Source of the DNA: an uncultured Chitinophagaceae bacterium
GTDB lineage: Bacteria > Bacteroidota > Bacteroidia > Chitinophagales > Chitinophagaceae
NCBI GenBank assembly: GCA_903883945.1
Contig: CAISCV010000281.1
Span: 1 to 51,175 of the forward strand
Length of the DNA stretch: 51,175 bases
Direction of reading: 5' to 3'
The position numbers and the translations under genes are program-made. A model generated the notes under the pieces. It was not told the DNA's origin. It saw only the letters and a program-made list of their open reading frames with translations, and ran no database searches. Numbering within the stretch: position 1 is the stretch's first letter; every line of letters begins with the position of its first letter. Of this stretch, positions 41,934-51,034 are shown piece after piece.

Positions 41934-43859
41934 TTATGGCACCAGCACTTTGCCAATATACAATTTAGTTCCATTAGATTGTATTGATAGAATATAAAGC
42001 CCTGTTGTAAACGGTTTGCTTACGGTATAAACACTAGTCTCGGCAGTTAATGCCACATTCTTGCTAGTAATCATTTTACCATCTATTCCGTATACAGAGA
42101 TAATCCCTTTGCTAAAATTAGCCCCAGGAACTTTTAAGAAAATGACGTTTCCTACTACATAGGTTTTAACTTGAAGTTCACTTGACAAATGAGTCCTTAC
42201 TTGTATAGTTCTGGAATAAGTTTTCTTCCCATTGTCATTTGTTTGAGCAATACGATAATAGTTTAAAGTGAGAGGCGATTTGTCAGTGAAAGTATAATTT
42301 GAAAGCCCAATGCTCGTTTTGTTATCCGAAGCTATGGTAGTGATCGCACTAAAGTCGACACCATTGTTACTTTTTTCGATAGTAAAAAAGCTATTATTAA
42401 ATTCATTTTTTGCGCCCCATTGTAGCAGTATACTTTTGTCTAAGAGCGTACTATTAAAATAAACCCAGTCTATTGGCAGCGAAGTACAAGTGCCCGCTGT
42501 AATTGCGACCATTCCGTCAGCTATACTCAATGCGCCACTTGTAGTAAACACCCGTCCATTGATGGAGTCACCTGTATTTAAAACTACTTGTCCATTATTA
42601 CAGATAATTGTTCCGTTAAAGACTGAGTTGTTATTAATATTAACGGCCCCTTCTACCTTCCAAAATACATTTTTTGCTTGAGCTCCATTCTGTAATACCA
42701 CTTTAGAAAAGGTACTTGTGGAGAGTGCTCCATTTATTTTGATGATAAAAACCGCATCGGCATTGCCTTGTGCATTTAAAAACACCGTACCTGTTAATGC
42801 AGTTGCTGCATTTAACAAATAGGTATGAGGTGTAAGAACCAAATTGTTCCCGAATTGTGCAGGGAACAATAACTCGATATCTGGTGTGAGGATATCAATG
42901 TAGTTGTATACTTTCAGTAAATCTGAGGCACAAGCTGCTGTAGAAAAATCTGGCTTAGGGTGTATAGTTCCTGTTACAAAAAGAGCATTAAAGCCTTCTG
43001 TTAGCCCAACATCAGTACCCACATCGCCTACAATATGGCTAACCCCACTGTTGGTAACAGCCCCATTACCAGAGAAGACAGCATAACAGCCAGCAGAACC
43101 TAGAACGGGGGATGTTGGCCCAGTAAGTATTGGCGCATTACAACCTGTAGGTATGGAAGTTGTCGAGCCAACTACCGTAATCGCACCGGTTGTGGATAGA
43201 AACCGTCCTTCGAGCGAATCGCTTGTGTTTATATTGATGGCAGCATTGTTGGCAATCACCGTTCCCCGCATAAATGTTCCTGATGCCATACTTACCAAGC
43301 CTTCTACTTTCCAGAAAACATTACAAGCCTGACTGCCATTAATCAATCGTATCTTAGAAGAAGCGAATGTGGAAAAAGCACCTTGTAGTTGAAAGATAAA
43401 CACGGCATTGGGATTGCCCTTGGCATCTAGAAACAAGTTGCCATTTAATGTGGACGTACTAAATATTTTATATACTCCTGCTATTAGTGTATCACCATTT
43501 CCGAGTAATGACGAGGGAAACAAGGTGGGAATTGCACTATTTAATTGATTATAAGCAATCAGCAAATCTGTCGCACTCGCCGCACTAGCCCCATCCTGAT
43601 TGTGCATTACACCATTAACATTACCAAAACCAGTGATAGGACCATTGTTGGTACCTATGTTGCCCGTGTAGTTTGAGGGACCACTATTGGTAACAGCTCC
43701 GTTAGTAGAGAAAAGGACAAAATCGGCGACAGTACCTAATGTTGGTGCTTGTGCAGAATTTATAATAGGCAATGCTAGTATCAAAATGATGGTAAGAATA
43801 GACTGAAACAGGGTGTTTGTAACTTTAATCTTCGATGTGTTAGATATATTTTTTTTCAT
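41934..43859 (-). CDS. Secreted protein with two DUF3494 (ice-binding-like) domains and T9SS tail
   Basis: 641 residues from ATG 43859; 14 extra in-frame codons upstream were judged non-coding. Signal peptide about 1-37 (NSAQA). Two related domains follow: about 41-240 and about 248-450. Both show the DUF3494 pattern 'LGTVADFVLFSTNGAVTNSG', 'GNIGTNNGPI', 'NPNAVFIFQLQGAFSTF', 'CNVFWKVEG' and 'FMRGTVIANNAAI', repeated with variants in domain 2. The C-terminus (about 560-641) is a T9SS sorting-like domain with 'SVYGIDGKMITSKNVAL' and 'GLYILSIQSN'. DUF3494 domains are beta-solenoids that bind ice or act as adhesins. Monocistronic. Confidence 0.9.
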   Translation of the reverse strand: MKKNISNTSKIKVTNTLFQSILTIILILALPIINSAQAPTLGTVADFVLFSTNGAVTNSGPSNYTGNIGTNNGPITGFGNVNGVMHNQDGASAASATDLLIAYNQLNSAIPTLFPSSLLGNGDTLIAGVYKIFSTSTLNGNLFLDAKGNPNAVFIFQLQGAFSTFASSKIRLINGSQACNVFWKVEGLVSMASGTFMRGTVIANNAAININTSDSLEGRFLSTTGAITVVGSTTSIPTGCNAPILTGPTSPVLGSAGCYAVFSGNGAVTNSGVSHIVGDVGTDVGLTEGFNALFVTGTIHPKPDFSTAACASDLLKVYNYIDILTPDIELLFPAQFGNNLVLTPHTYLLNAATALTGTVFLNAQGNADAVFIIKINGALSTSTFSKVVLQNGAQAKNVFWKVEGAVNINNNSVFNGTIICNNGQVVLNTGDSINGRVFTTSGALSIADGMVAITAGTCTSLPIDWVYFNSTLLDKSILLQWGAKNEFNNSFFTIEKSNNGVDFSAITTIASDNKTSIGLSNYTFTDKSPLTLNYYRIAQTNDNGKKTYSRTIQVRTHLSSELQVKTYVVGNVIFLKVPGANFSKGIISVYGIDGKMITSKNVALTAETSVYTVSKPFTTGLYILSIQSNGTKLYIGKVLVP

Positions 43860-44066
43860 TCTACAAAGGTGGATGTGGCGATGTGTTTGCCAATTACACA
43901 ATTGCAGATAAAATTTACATAATTAATTAGGTTTGATAAAGTGTAAGATATGAATGATGGTACGAATAGTATTGTATTCTTATATGATAGGCCAGAAACT
44001 TTACCCTAATCTTGTTAATGTTTGCTACCTACTTATAAAACCCTCCTACATACCTGAAAAAATTTG

Positions 44067-44192
44067 CGCAATACCTCAATAAGTCTACCAAATACTTTGC
44101 AAACTTTTCCCAATACTTTGCAAAGTATACGCCATGCTTTGCAAAGTTTCCCCAATACTTTGCAAGGTTTTCGCCCTAGTTTGCAAGATTTA
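44067..44192. repeat. 21-bp tandem repeat array with palindromic cores, 6 units
   Basis: Six units of exactly 21 bases (the first diverged), core 'CCAATACTTTGCAAAGT'. In the best units ACTTTGCAAAGT is a perfect 12-bp palindrome. In one plus-strand frame (TTG 44064 to 44282) it reads as repeats of P-N-T-L-Q-S-F, but this frame overlaps the end of mqnA and has no support as a gene. It ends 20 bases from the mqnA stop. Confidence 0.9.
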
Positions 44193-44211
44193 CAACTAGA
44201 ATATACCGATT

Positions 44212-44952
44212 TTACACCCCTTTTAGCTTTTGTAGAAACAAAGCGAGCCCTTTTTTCTTATCCTCTGTTAATTGATAGCTGATATCTTGGGTATAATACC
44301 TCTTTAAATCATAGAATGGATAAGGATTTTCAGCAATTACTTCCGCAAGATTTGAAAGTCCGTATTGATTGGCGGCATTAAACTCTGCAATAAAATCATC
44401 AGGAAGCGGTTTGTTGGCAACCCAGGCAGCAAACACAAATGGCAAGCCCGTATAAGCCTTCCAAGCAGCAGCCAAGTCGTAGCTATAAGGCGAGATAGCT
44501 CTTTGTTCAAACGCTCTATCTCCAATTACAACCCCCGCAGTCGTTCCTTTTATCTCTTTTTGATAACCGGGTTTTGCATCTTCAATGAGTACTTCTTTTT
44601 TCCAATATTCCTTCATCAAAATTTTAAAAAGATTAATAGACGTTTTACTCTGATAATCCAATAAAACCTTTTCAACCTGTTCTATCGGCACTTCACTAAA
44701 CAAACAAACCGACGCCACTGCATCATTGGCACCAATACAAATGTCGGTAACAATATACGCCTCCTTTAATTGGGGAATAATAGCCACAGGCACCAAACCA
44801 ACATCAATTTTGTCGGCTAGTAACATCGTTGCTATCGAAGAAGGATATTGCTCAATCAAATCAATCTTATCTAGAATGCCGCTTCTTTTAACCCCGTACA
44901 ACAAGGGTTTAGTATTTAAATAACTTACCGCCCCTACCTTTATTTTCTCCAC
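44212..44952 (-). CDS. mqnA: Chorismate dehydratase MqnA (futalosine menaquinone pathway)
   Basis: 246 residues, periplasmic-binding-protein-like fold. It starts 'KIKVGAVSYLNTKPLLYG', the family's opening motif, with 'LADKIDVGLVPVAIIP' near 45-60 and 'YIVTDICIGANDAVASVCLFS' near 66-86. It dehydrates chorismate to 3-enolpyruvylbenzoate, first step of the futalosine route to menaquinone. The start is GTG (44952), the only codon that matches the family N-terminus. Other mqn genes are not adjacent. Confidence 0.92.
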   Translation of the reverse strand: MEKIKVGAVSYLNTKPLLYGVKRSGILDKIDLIEQYPSSIATMLLADKIDVGLVPVAIIPQLKEAYIVTDICIGANDAVASVCLFSEVPIEQVEKVLLDYQSKTSINLFKILMKEYWKKEVLIEDAKPGYQKEIKGTTAGVVIGDRAFEQRAISPYSYDLAAAWKAYTGLPFVFAAWVANKPLPDDFIAEFNAANQYGLSNLAEVIAENPYPFYDLKRYYTQDISYQLTEDKKKGLALFLQKLKGV

Positions 44953-45256
44953 TAAATTTCTTTTTTCGCCCCAAAGAAAACATATTTATGGTGGCAAACT
45001 ATATTTTCTTACCACATAGCCACAACAGGCACATAGAATTGAAAAAACAATGCAAAAAGCTTTTCACTTTTAAGGTCACATAGACCGAAATACAGTAACC
45101 AATTAATTCTTTTTCAATATTTACCTGTGTAAACTAATCCAAAATGCTTTGTGTCTATGGTATCTATCTGGTAAATTTGGATAACTTCAGTCACTCATTG
45201 TACATTCGCAACCTTTCAAACGAATATTCTTCTTATTTAACAACTATTTTTTCAGC
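44953..45256. other. Intergenic region upstream of purB
   Basis: A 304-bp gap with degenerate 'CACATAG' repeats (about 45010-45095) and the purB promoter at its right end. No gene seen. Confidence 0.5.
45176..45208 (+). promoter_or_regulatory. Likely purB promoter
   Basis: TTTG (45176-45179), 21 bases, TACATTCG (45201-45208), one mismatch to TAnnTTTG; 48 bases before the ATG. Confidence 0.5.
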
Positions 45257-46603
45257 ATGGAACTGAACAATTTAACAGCTATTTCACCTATCGACGGACG
45301 GTATCGCAAACAAGTAAATAACCTGGCAAACTACTTCTCGGAGTTTGCACTCATAAAGTATCGGGTATTGGTAGAAATAAACTATTTTTTGTTCTTGTCC
45401 GATAAACAATTCTTCAAATTAACGGCTAAACAAAAGCAAGAACTAAAAGGGATTGCCGAGGATTTTAGTTTGGAAGATGCACAGAAAATAAAAGACATAG
45501 AAGCGATTACCAATCACGATGTAAAGGCAGTTGAATACTTTATTAAGGAACAATTTGAACGGATTGGTATTGTGCCCTTGAAAGAGTGGGTGCATTTTGG
45601 ATTGACGTCTCAGGACATCAACAATACAGCTATCCCCCTAAGCTGGAAACATTGCATGGAGTTGGATTATTTGCCTGCAATTGCCAACCTTCAACACGAT
45701 TTACACCTGCTAGCTACCACCTGGAAGGCTATTCCTATCCTGGCAAGAACACATGGCCAGCCCGCTTCCCCCACCATTCTCGGAAAGGAGGTAATGGTAT
45801 ATGTAGAACGTATTGCCAATCAGATACAACTGTTTTCTTATATTCCTTATGCTGCCAAATTTGGCGGTGCTACCGGTAATTTTAATGCCCATCACATTGC
45901 TTTTCCAGATAAAAACTGGGTGAAGCTAGGGAATGAGTTTGTAGATAAAAAGCTTGGTTTACAACGGATGCAGTTTACCACACAAATAGAACATTATGAT
46001 AATTTAGCGGCACATTGCGATGCCATCAAACGCATAAATACCATTCTTATTGACCTTTGTAGAGACATCTGGACGTATATAAGCATGGATTATTTCAAGC
46101 AAAAGACCAAAGAAGGAGAAGTAGGATCTTCGGCAATGCCTCATAAGGTAAACCCGATAGATTTTGAGAATGCAGAAGGAAATTTAGGTATTGCCAATGC
46201 TTTACTAGAACACTTTTCTGCCAAACTGCCTATCAGTCGTTTGCAAAGAGACCTTACAGATAGCACTGTTTTACGCAATTTGGGCGTACCTATTGCACAT
46301 ACCCTTTTAGCCATCAAAAGTTTGAATAAGGGCTTAGGAAAATTGTTATTGAATGAATCTAAAATGCACGACGACCTAGAGAATAACTGGGCGGTGGTGG
46401 CAGAAGCCATTCAAACTGTACTACGCAAAGAAAATTATCCCAACCCCTATGAAGCTTTAAAAGGACTTACGCGAGGAAAAAATTCAATAGATAAAGAAGC
46501 AATACACAGCTTTATTGATACGCTATCTGTAAGTGAAAAACTAAAAACAAGTTTAAAGGAAATTACGCCTTCTAACTATGTGGGTATTATGGCGGAGTAT
46601 TAA
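45257..46603 (+). CDS. purB: Adenylosuccinate lyase
   Basis: 448 residues of the fumarase/aspartase superfamily. 'ISPIDGRYRKQVNNLANYFSEFALIKYRV' opens the protein, 'HDVKAVEYFIKEQF' and 'HFGLTSQDINNTA' lie in the first third, 'ARTHGQPASPT' near 170 and the signature loop 'GSSAMPHKVNPIDFENAEGN' near 290-310. It splits adenylosuccinate and SAICAR in purine synthesis. The longer E. coli-like subfamily fits. Monocistronic, own promoter. Confidence 0.97.
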   Translation: MELNNLTAISPIDGRYRKQVNNLANYFSEFALIKYRVLVEINYFLFLSDKQFFKLTAKQKQELKGIAEDFSLEDAQKIKDIEAITNHDVKAVEYFIKEQFERIGIVPLKEWVHFGLTSQDINNTAIPLSWKHCMELDYLPAIANLQHDLHLLATTWKAIPILARTHGQPASPTILGKEVMVYVERIANQIQLFSYIPYAAKFGGATGNFNAHHIAFPDKNWVKLGNEFVDKKLGLQRMQFTTQIEHYDNLAAHCDAIKRINTILIDLCRDIWTYISMDYFKQKTKEGEVGSSAMPHKVNPIDFENAEGNLGIANALLEHFSAKLPISRLQRDLTDSTVLRNLGVPIAHTLLAIKSLNKGLGKLLLNESKMHDDLENNWAVVAEAIQTVLRKENYPNPYEALKGLTRGKNSIDKEAIHSFIDTLSVSEKLKTSLKEITPSNYVGIMAEY

Positions 46604-46827
46604 GATAGGGTAAGTAAATACCACTTTATGGATAGCCCCAATTTTAGGACAGTACCTAATATAGATTACCTCCTTTATGGTCAACTATACCTATAAATAG
46701 GTGCTATGGGTAGGATTGAGTAATAATATGCAACTCGAAATTGTATGTATATCAGACAATCCTCTGCTATCAAACTGTAGAAATTATTTAAATTGCCTTA
46801 GCTACCTTACTTTTAAATAAGTAACAT

Positions 46828-48087
46828 TTAGCTAAGCGTTATTACGGTTATTTCTGGCATAATACCTACACGACCCGGATAACCAATAAAACCAAAACCA
46901 CGGTTTACATACAATTTCTGGTTGCCCTCTTCATATAGTCCTGCCCATTGCTTGTACATCCACTGAACGGGGCTCCATTTAAAATAAGGATTTTCCAATC
47001 CAAATTGCATTCCATGGGTATGTCCGCTCAACATCAGGTCGATGTCTTTGTATTCTTTTTTTACTTGATAATCCCAATGACTTGGATCGTGGCTCATCAG
47101 CAACTTAAAGGGTATATTTTCTGTTCCAGGATAAGCATCCTGCATACGACCATATTTAGGAAACCGTCCTTTAGCCCCAAAATTCTCGATACCTAATAAA
47201 GCTATCTTCTCCCCCGACTTTTCAAATACGATGTGTTCATTCATCAACAATTTCCATCCCATTTCCTGCTGCAAATTCTTCAGGCTATCGAGGTTTTGTT
47301 TCTTAGCAGTTTCACTTGGCCAACTAGTATAATCACCATAATCATGGTTTCCTAAGGTACTATAAACCCCCATTGGCGCCCGAAGCCTGCTAAATATATC
47401 TTTGTACTCCAACATCTCCTGATGACGGTCATTTACCAGATCACCGGTGAATAAGATAAGGTCAGCCTTTTCATTCAGTATCAAGTCTATTCCTCGATTA
47501 ACGGCTGCTTTATCATTAAAACTACCACTATGAATATCGCTGATATGTACTATCCGCAGCCCTTTGAAAGCCCGAGGCAGATTGGGGAATGCAAGGGCAA
47601 TTCTTTTGATAGTATAGTTATATTTATTACTAAACCCATTTAACAAGGTACCAAACAGGAGACTTCCCATTCCGATACCTGCCCAACTAAGAAAAGTAGA
47701 GCGAGAGATATGCGTACTATCTGTAACAGTATGGGTAGCGGACATAACCGCTTTGGGTGCAGTAAATTGCTGGATAATCAACGTAACAAGTCTTCGGATA
47801 TCATCCAACAAAAAGAAGACAGAACCTATCAGTTTGGCGAAAAATAAGCCCAACAAGATAGCAAAAACATAATTTCTGAATATTTTATTGGTTTGTAAAA
47901 AAGGCATATACGGGAGTGAAACCAAACTTGCCAAGGTGAGTACAGAAATGCCCCAATAAGTAAATTGTATGATTGTTTTTGATAATGGACTCGCATACTG
48001 GCTCACATTTTTCACTGCCTGAAACACATATATATCCAACAACAGCATTATAAAAGCTATTATCCACCAGGTTATTCCACTTCGCAT
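46828..48087 (-). CDS. Membrane-anchored metallophosphoesterase (YaeI/YkuE-like)
   Basis: 419 residues: four N-terminal helices (about 6-150) then a calcineurin-like domain (about 165-415). Metal-binding motifs are 'VHISDIHSGSFND', 'FTGDLVNDRH', 'LGNHDYGDY', 'LMSHDPSHWD' and 'LSGHTHGMQFG', all intact. Members of this group hydrolyse phosphoesters of lipids (for example UDP-diacylglucosamine) or other substrates at the membrane; the substrate here is not known. Converges with purB and is divergent from the UPF0173 gene. Confidence 0.92.
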   Translation of the reverse strand: MRSGITWWIIAFIMLLLDIYVFQAVKNVSQYASPLSKTIIQFTYWGISVLTLASLVSLPYMPFLQTNKIFRNYVFAILLGLFFAKLIGSVFFLLDDIRRLVTLIIQQFTAPKAVMSATHTVTDSTHISRSTFLSWAGIGMGSLLFGTLLNGFSNKYNYTIKRIALAFPNLPRAFKGLRIVHISDIHSGSFNDKAAVNRGIDLILNEKADLILFTGDLVNDRHQEMLEYKDIFSRLRAPMGVYSTLGNHDYGDYTSWPSETAKKQNLDSLKNLQQEMGWKLLMNEHIVFEKSGEKIALLGIENFGAKGRFPKYGRMQDAYPGTENIPFKLLMSHDPSHWDYQVKKEYKDIDLMLSGHTHGMQFGLENPYFKWSPVQWMYKQWAGLYEEGNQKLYVNRGFGFIGYPGRVGIMPEITVITLS

Positions 48088-48198
48088 CTTATTGTTTTAA
48101 TAAATATTTTTAAAAATCTAGCACATTCTTTAACATTGCTTTCCAAACATTGTTGTTGGCAACAGTACAACCTATTTCGTTAACTAATTTACAAAAAT

Positions 48199-48879
48199 AT
48201 GAAACTCACATTTTACGGTCATGCTACCTTTAGTATAGACGTTCAGGGAAAGAAAATATTGTTCGACCCTTTTTTTACAGGAAATCCTGCTGCCAATGGG
48301 GTAAGTGCCGATACGATTGAAGCAGACTTCATCTTTGTTTCGCACGGTCATGGCGACCATACCTCCGACTTGGTAAGTATTGCAAAACGTACAGGGGCAA
48401 CTTGTATTGCTTCCGCTGAAATTGCAAGTTGGTTACACCAACAAGGCGTAGAGAATGCCCTTCCAATGAATCATGGGGGATATATTAATTTCCCTTTTGG
48501 CAAGGCACGCGGTGTAAATGCGGTTCACTCTTCTTCCTTTCATGATGGCACGTATGCAGGCAATCCATTAGGCTTTGTTTTCTCTACACCCGAAGGTGAT
48601 TTTTATTACTCGGGCGATACAGGCCTTACGATGGATATGCAATTGATTCCGCTGTGGGCAAATCTTTCGTTTGCTATCATGCCTGTCGGTGGGCATTTTA
48701 CAATGGATGTCACCGACGCCCTACATGCTAGTGATTTTGTAAAGACAAGCAAAGTAATAGGGGTACATTACGATACGTTTGGTTATATCAAGATAGATAA
48801 GGAAGCTGCAGTAAAGACTTTTGCAGATGCAGGCAAAACACTTTTACTACCGGCAGTTGGTGAAACCATTGAATTATAA
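48199..48879 (+). CDS. UPF0173 metal-dependent hydrolase (metallo-beta-lactamase fold)
   Basis: 226 residues, cytoplasmic. 'LTFYGHATFSIDVQGKKILFDPFFTGNP' at the start and the zinc motif 'VSHGHGDHTSD' (about 49-59) are typical. Later 'MNHGGYINF', 'YYSGDTGLTMDM', 'PVGGHFTMDVTDAL' and 'VIGVHYDTFGYI' complete the family. The reaction is unknown. Monocistronic, ended by a two-part hairpin. Confidence 0.94.
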   Translation: MKLTFYGHATFSIDVQGKKILFDPFFTGNPAANGVSADTIEADFIFVSHGHGDHTSDLVSIAKRTGATCIASAEIASWLHQQGVENALPMNHGGYINFPFGKARGVNAVHSSSFHDGTYAGNPLGFVFSTPEGDFYYSGDTGLTMDMQLIPLWANLSFAIMPVGGHFTMDVTDALHASDFVKTSKVIGVHYDTFGYIKIDKEAAVKTFADAGKTLLLPAVGETIEL

Positions 48880-48943
48880 ATATACACCTTTTGGCTAAAC
48901 TGGTTATTCATTAAATGATTGGATCTAGCAAGTTCTGAAATCG

Positions 48944-48998
48944 GGAGCTTAGTTGAGATAACCGTCTTTTGAGTTATCTAACCTAAGCTCCTTTCTTT
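48944..48998 (+). terminator. Terminator after the UPF0173 gene
   Basis: Outer stem GGAGCTTAG/CTAAGCTCC (48944-48952 with 48983-48991), inner stem AGATAAC/GTTATCT (48956-48962 with 48973-48979), then TTTCTTT. Confidence 0.7.
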
Positions 48999-49122
48999 AG
49001 ACGTCGTACCTGTATTGGGATAAGAAACTATGATAAAACGAAGATGACAGAGGCTTTATTACCCCAATAATAAAAAAATAACAAGGATAAAAAACACCAG
49101 AATTCTTCAAAAATAATGGTGT

Positions 49123-49518
49123 CTACACTTCCACCTCTCCTATTTTAACTTTGGGCAAGAACGACATAAGCATGGTAATAAAACTAAATAACACCAATGC
49201 AAATAAAGCGGGTTGTTTTTGTGGACATTCGCCAAAGTAGCAGGTAGTAACCAATATATAATTACGAATGCTCCAGGCAAAAGCAATAGCCGCAATGAAA
49301 AGGTTGGTACGTTTCGCCCATATTTGCGGTAAGACAAATAAGATAATCATTACGAGAGACAAAATTATATTCAATAACCCAGGCCTGCCAAAGTCGGTAC
49401 CTTTCGTATTCATTCCATAAATGATGATGTTTCGTTCTACAACAATACTCCATGGCAGAAAACAAAGTGATATCACTACTAATGCGGTAAAGATGCCTGT
49501 AACCTGTGAGTACTTCAA
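49123..49518 (-). CDS. Small four-helix membrane protein
   Basis: 131 residues, four hydrophobic helices (about 8-25, 48-66, 71-90 and 103-120). 'NTKGTDFGRPGLLNIILS' and a conserved-looking Cys pair in 'TTCYFGECPQKQPA' lie on the loops. The start is TTG at 49518; there is no nearer ATG that keeps helix 1. This type of small membrane protein is frequent in Bacteroidota, but its function is not known to me. Confidence 0.72.
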   Translation of the reverse strand: MKYSQVTGIFTALVVISLCFLPWSIVVERNIIIYGMNTKGTDFGRPGLLNIILSLVMIILFVLPQIWAKRTNLFIAAIAFAWSIRNYILVTTCYFGECPQKQPALFALVLFSFITMLMSFLPKVKIGEVEV

Positions 49519-49680
49519 TTTTAAGTGTATTAATGTTATCTTATAGAACTTTATCTACAAAATAGTTATGAAAAAGCAGCAAATATTTCATTTTTTGCAG
49601 CCACAATACCCGCATTCGTTTGTTAATCCAAACTTTTCTCTATATTCACCCCATTCATTTAATAAAACAATTAATTGTTT

Positions 49681-50952
49681 ATGGAGCGTTTTCAAGGTTT
49701 GTTTGGTGTTATTCTCATTTTAGGAATTGCTTTTCTTTGTTCAAACAATAAGAAAAGAATCAATTACCGTCTTGTTGCAAGTGGTGTAGCCTTGCAAATT
49801 ACGATTGCAATATTAGTATTAAAAGTGCCTATCGTAACCAACTTTTTTAAATGGATTGGACATCAGATTGGTCATATCGAAGAATTTGCAAAAGAAGGGG
49901 CTGCTTTTGTATATGGCGGTGTTTATGTTCAAAGCAATACAGGTGCGATGACGACCTACAGATCACCCCAGACTTTCATTTTTGCTTTTAGTGTTACCGC
50001 TACTATTATATTGGTATGTGCGTTGGTAGCCATTTTTTACCACTGGGGCATTATGCAACGTATTGTTTCTGTAATTGCCAAAGCCATGAACTTTATAATG
50101 AGGGTAAGTGGTGCAGAGGCTTTAAGTAATGTGGCTAGTGCATTCGTAGGACAGGTAGAAGCACAAGTAATGATCAGACCATATTTGAAAGGGATGACCA
50201 TGAGCGAATTGCTGGCAAGTATGAGTGGTAGTTTGGCTTGTATTGCAGGCGGCATTTTGATTGTTTATGTAAACTTTGGGGCAAAAGCAGAATACCTGTT
50301 AACCGCAAGTTTAATGGCTGCACCGGCAGCCTTGGTTATATCAAAGATTGTTTGGCCCGAAACAGAAGAAAGCGAAACTATGGGCAATGTTAAACTAGAG
50401 GTTAAGACCCCTTATCGTAATATTATTGATGCCATTTCTCATGGTGCCGGTGATGGTTTTAAGATTGCAATGAATGTAATTGCTATGTTGATTGGTTTTA
50501 TAGCTTTAATTACGATGGTCAACTTTTTATTGGGTAAAGTAGGTGGTTTGTTTCACTTAGATTTTCAACTATCATTAGATTATATCTTCAGTAAAATATT
50601 TTATCCGATGGCTTGGGCAATGGGTGTACCTGCAGCTGATGTAAATAATGTAGCTGCTTTGTTAGGCCAAAAAATAACGATTAATGAGTTTGTTGCATTC
50701 TCAAACCTTACAGCAAAAGATCCTGTCACCCATCAGTTAATGATGAAACTGAGTGAAAAAGCTACATTGATAGCCAGTTTTGCCATCTGTGGTTTCGCCA
50801 ATTTCAGTAGTGTAGGTATGCAGATTGGTGGCATTGGTGAAATTGCGCCGGAGCGTCGTGGAGATTTGGCTAAACTAGGAATGCGCGCTTTGTTATGTGG
50901 TACATTGGCTTCTTACCTTTCTGCAACGATTGCAGGCATTTTGATTGGATAA
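49681..50952 (+). CDS. Concentrative nucleoside transporter (NupC/CNT family)
   Basis: 423 residues from ATG 49681 (an in-frame TTG two codons upstream is unnecessary). Ten or more helices. It starts 'RFQGLFGVILILGIAFLCSNNKKRINYRL', then 'FKWIGHQIGHIEEFAKEGAAFVYG', 'FIFAFSVTATIIL', 'AEALSNVASAFVGQVEAQVMIRPYL', 'ASMSGSLACIAGGILIVYVNFG' and 'FANFSSVGMQIGGIGEIAPERRGDLAKLG', all diagnostic of CNT. It imports nucleosides with H+ or Na+ symport. Monocistronic. Confidence 0.95.
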   Translation: MERFQGLFGVILILGIAFLCSNNKKRINYRLVASGVALQITIAILVLKVPIVTNFFKWIGHQIGHIEEFAKEGAAFVYGGVYVQSNTGAMTTYRSPQTFIFAFSVTATIILVCALVAIFYHWGIMQRIVSVIAKAMNFIMRVSGAEALSNVASAFVGQVEAQVMIRPYLKGMTMSELLASMSGSLACIAGGILIVYVNFGAKAEYLLTASLMAAPAALVISKIVWPETEESETMGNVKLEVKTPYRNIIDAISHGAGDGFKIAMNVIAMLIGFIALITMVNFLLGKVGGLFHLDFQLSLDYIFSKIFYPMAWAMGVPAADVNNVAALLGQKITINEFVAFSNLTAKDPVTHQLMMKLSEKATLIASFAICGFANFSSVGMQIGGIGEIAPERRGDLAKLGMRALLCGTLASYLSATIAGILIG

Positions 50953-51034
50953 TATAAGATATGCGTAAAGTAACCAATACGATAAATACTTGAAACATAT
51001 AGTTCTATTTAATAAATAAAGGGAGGTAAATATG

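Noticed and set aside
44064-44282. Plus-strand frame with P-N-T-L-Q-S-F heptads as a gene
   Set aside because: It overlaps the end of mqnA on the other strand by 71 bases, starts with an unsupported TTG and is open mainly because of the 21-bp period. Kept only as a repeat.
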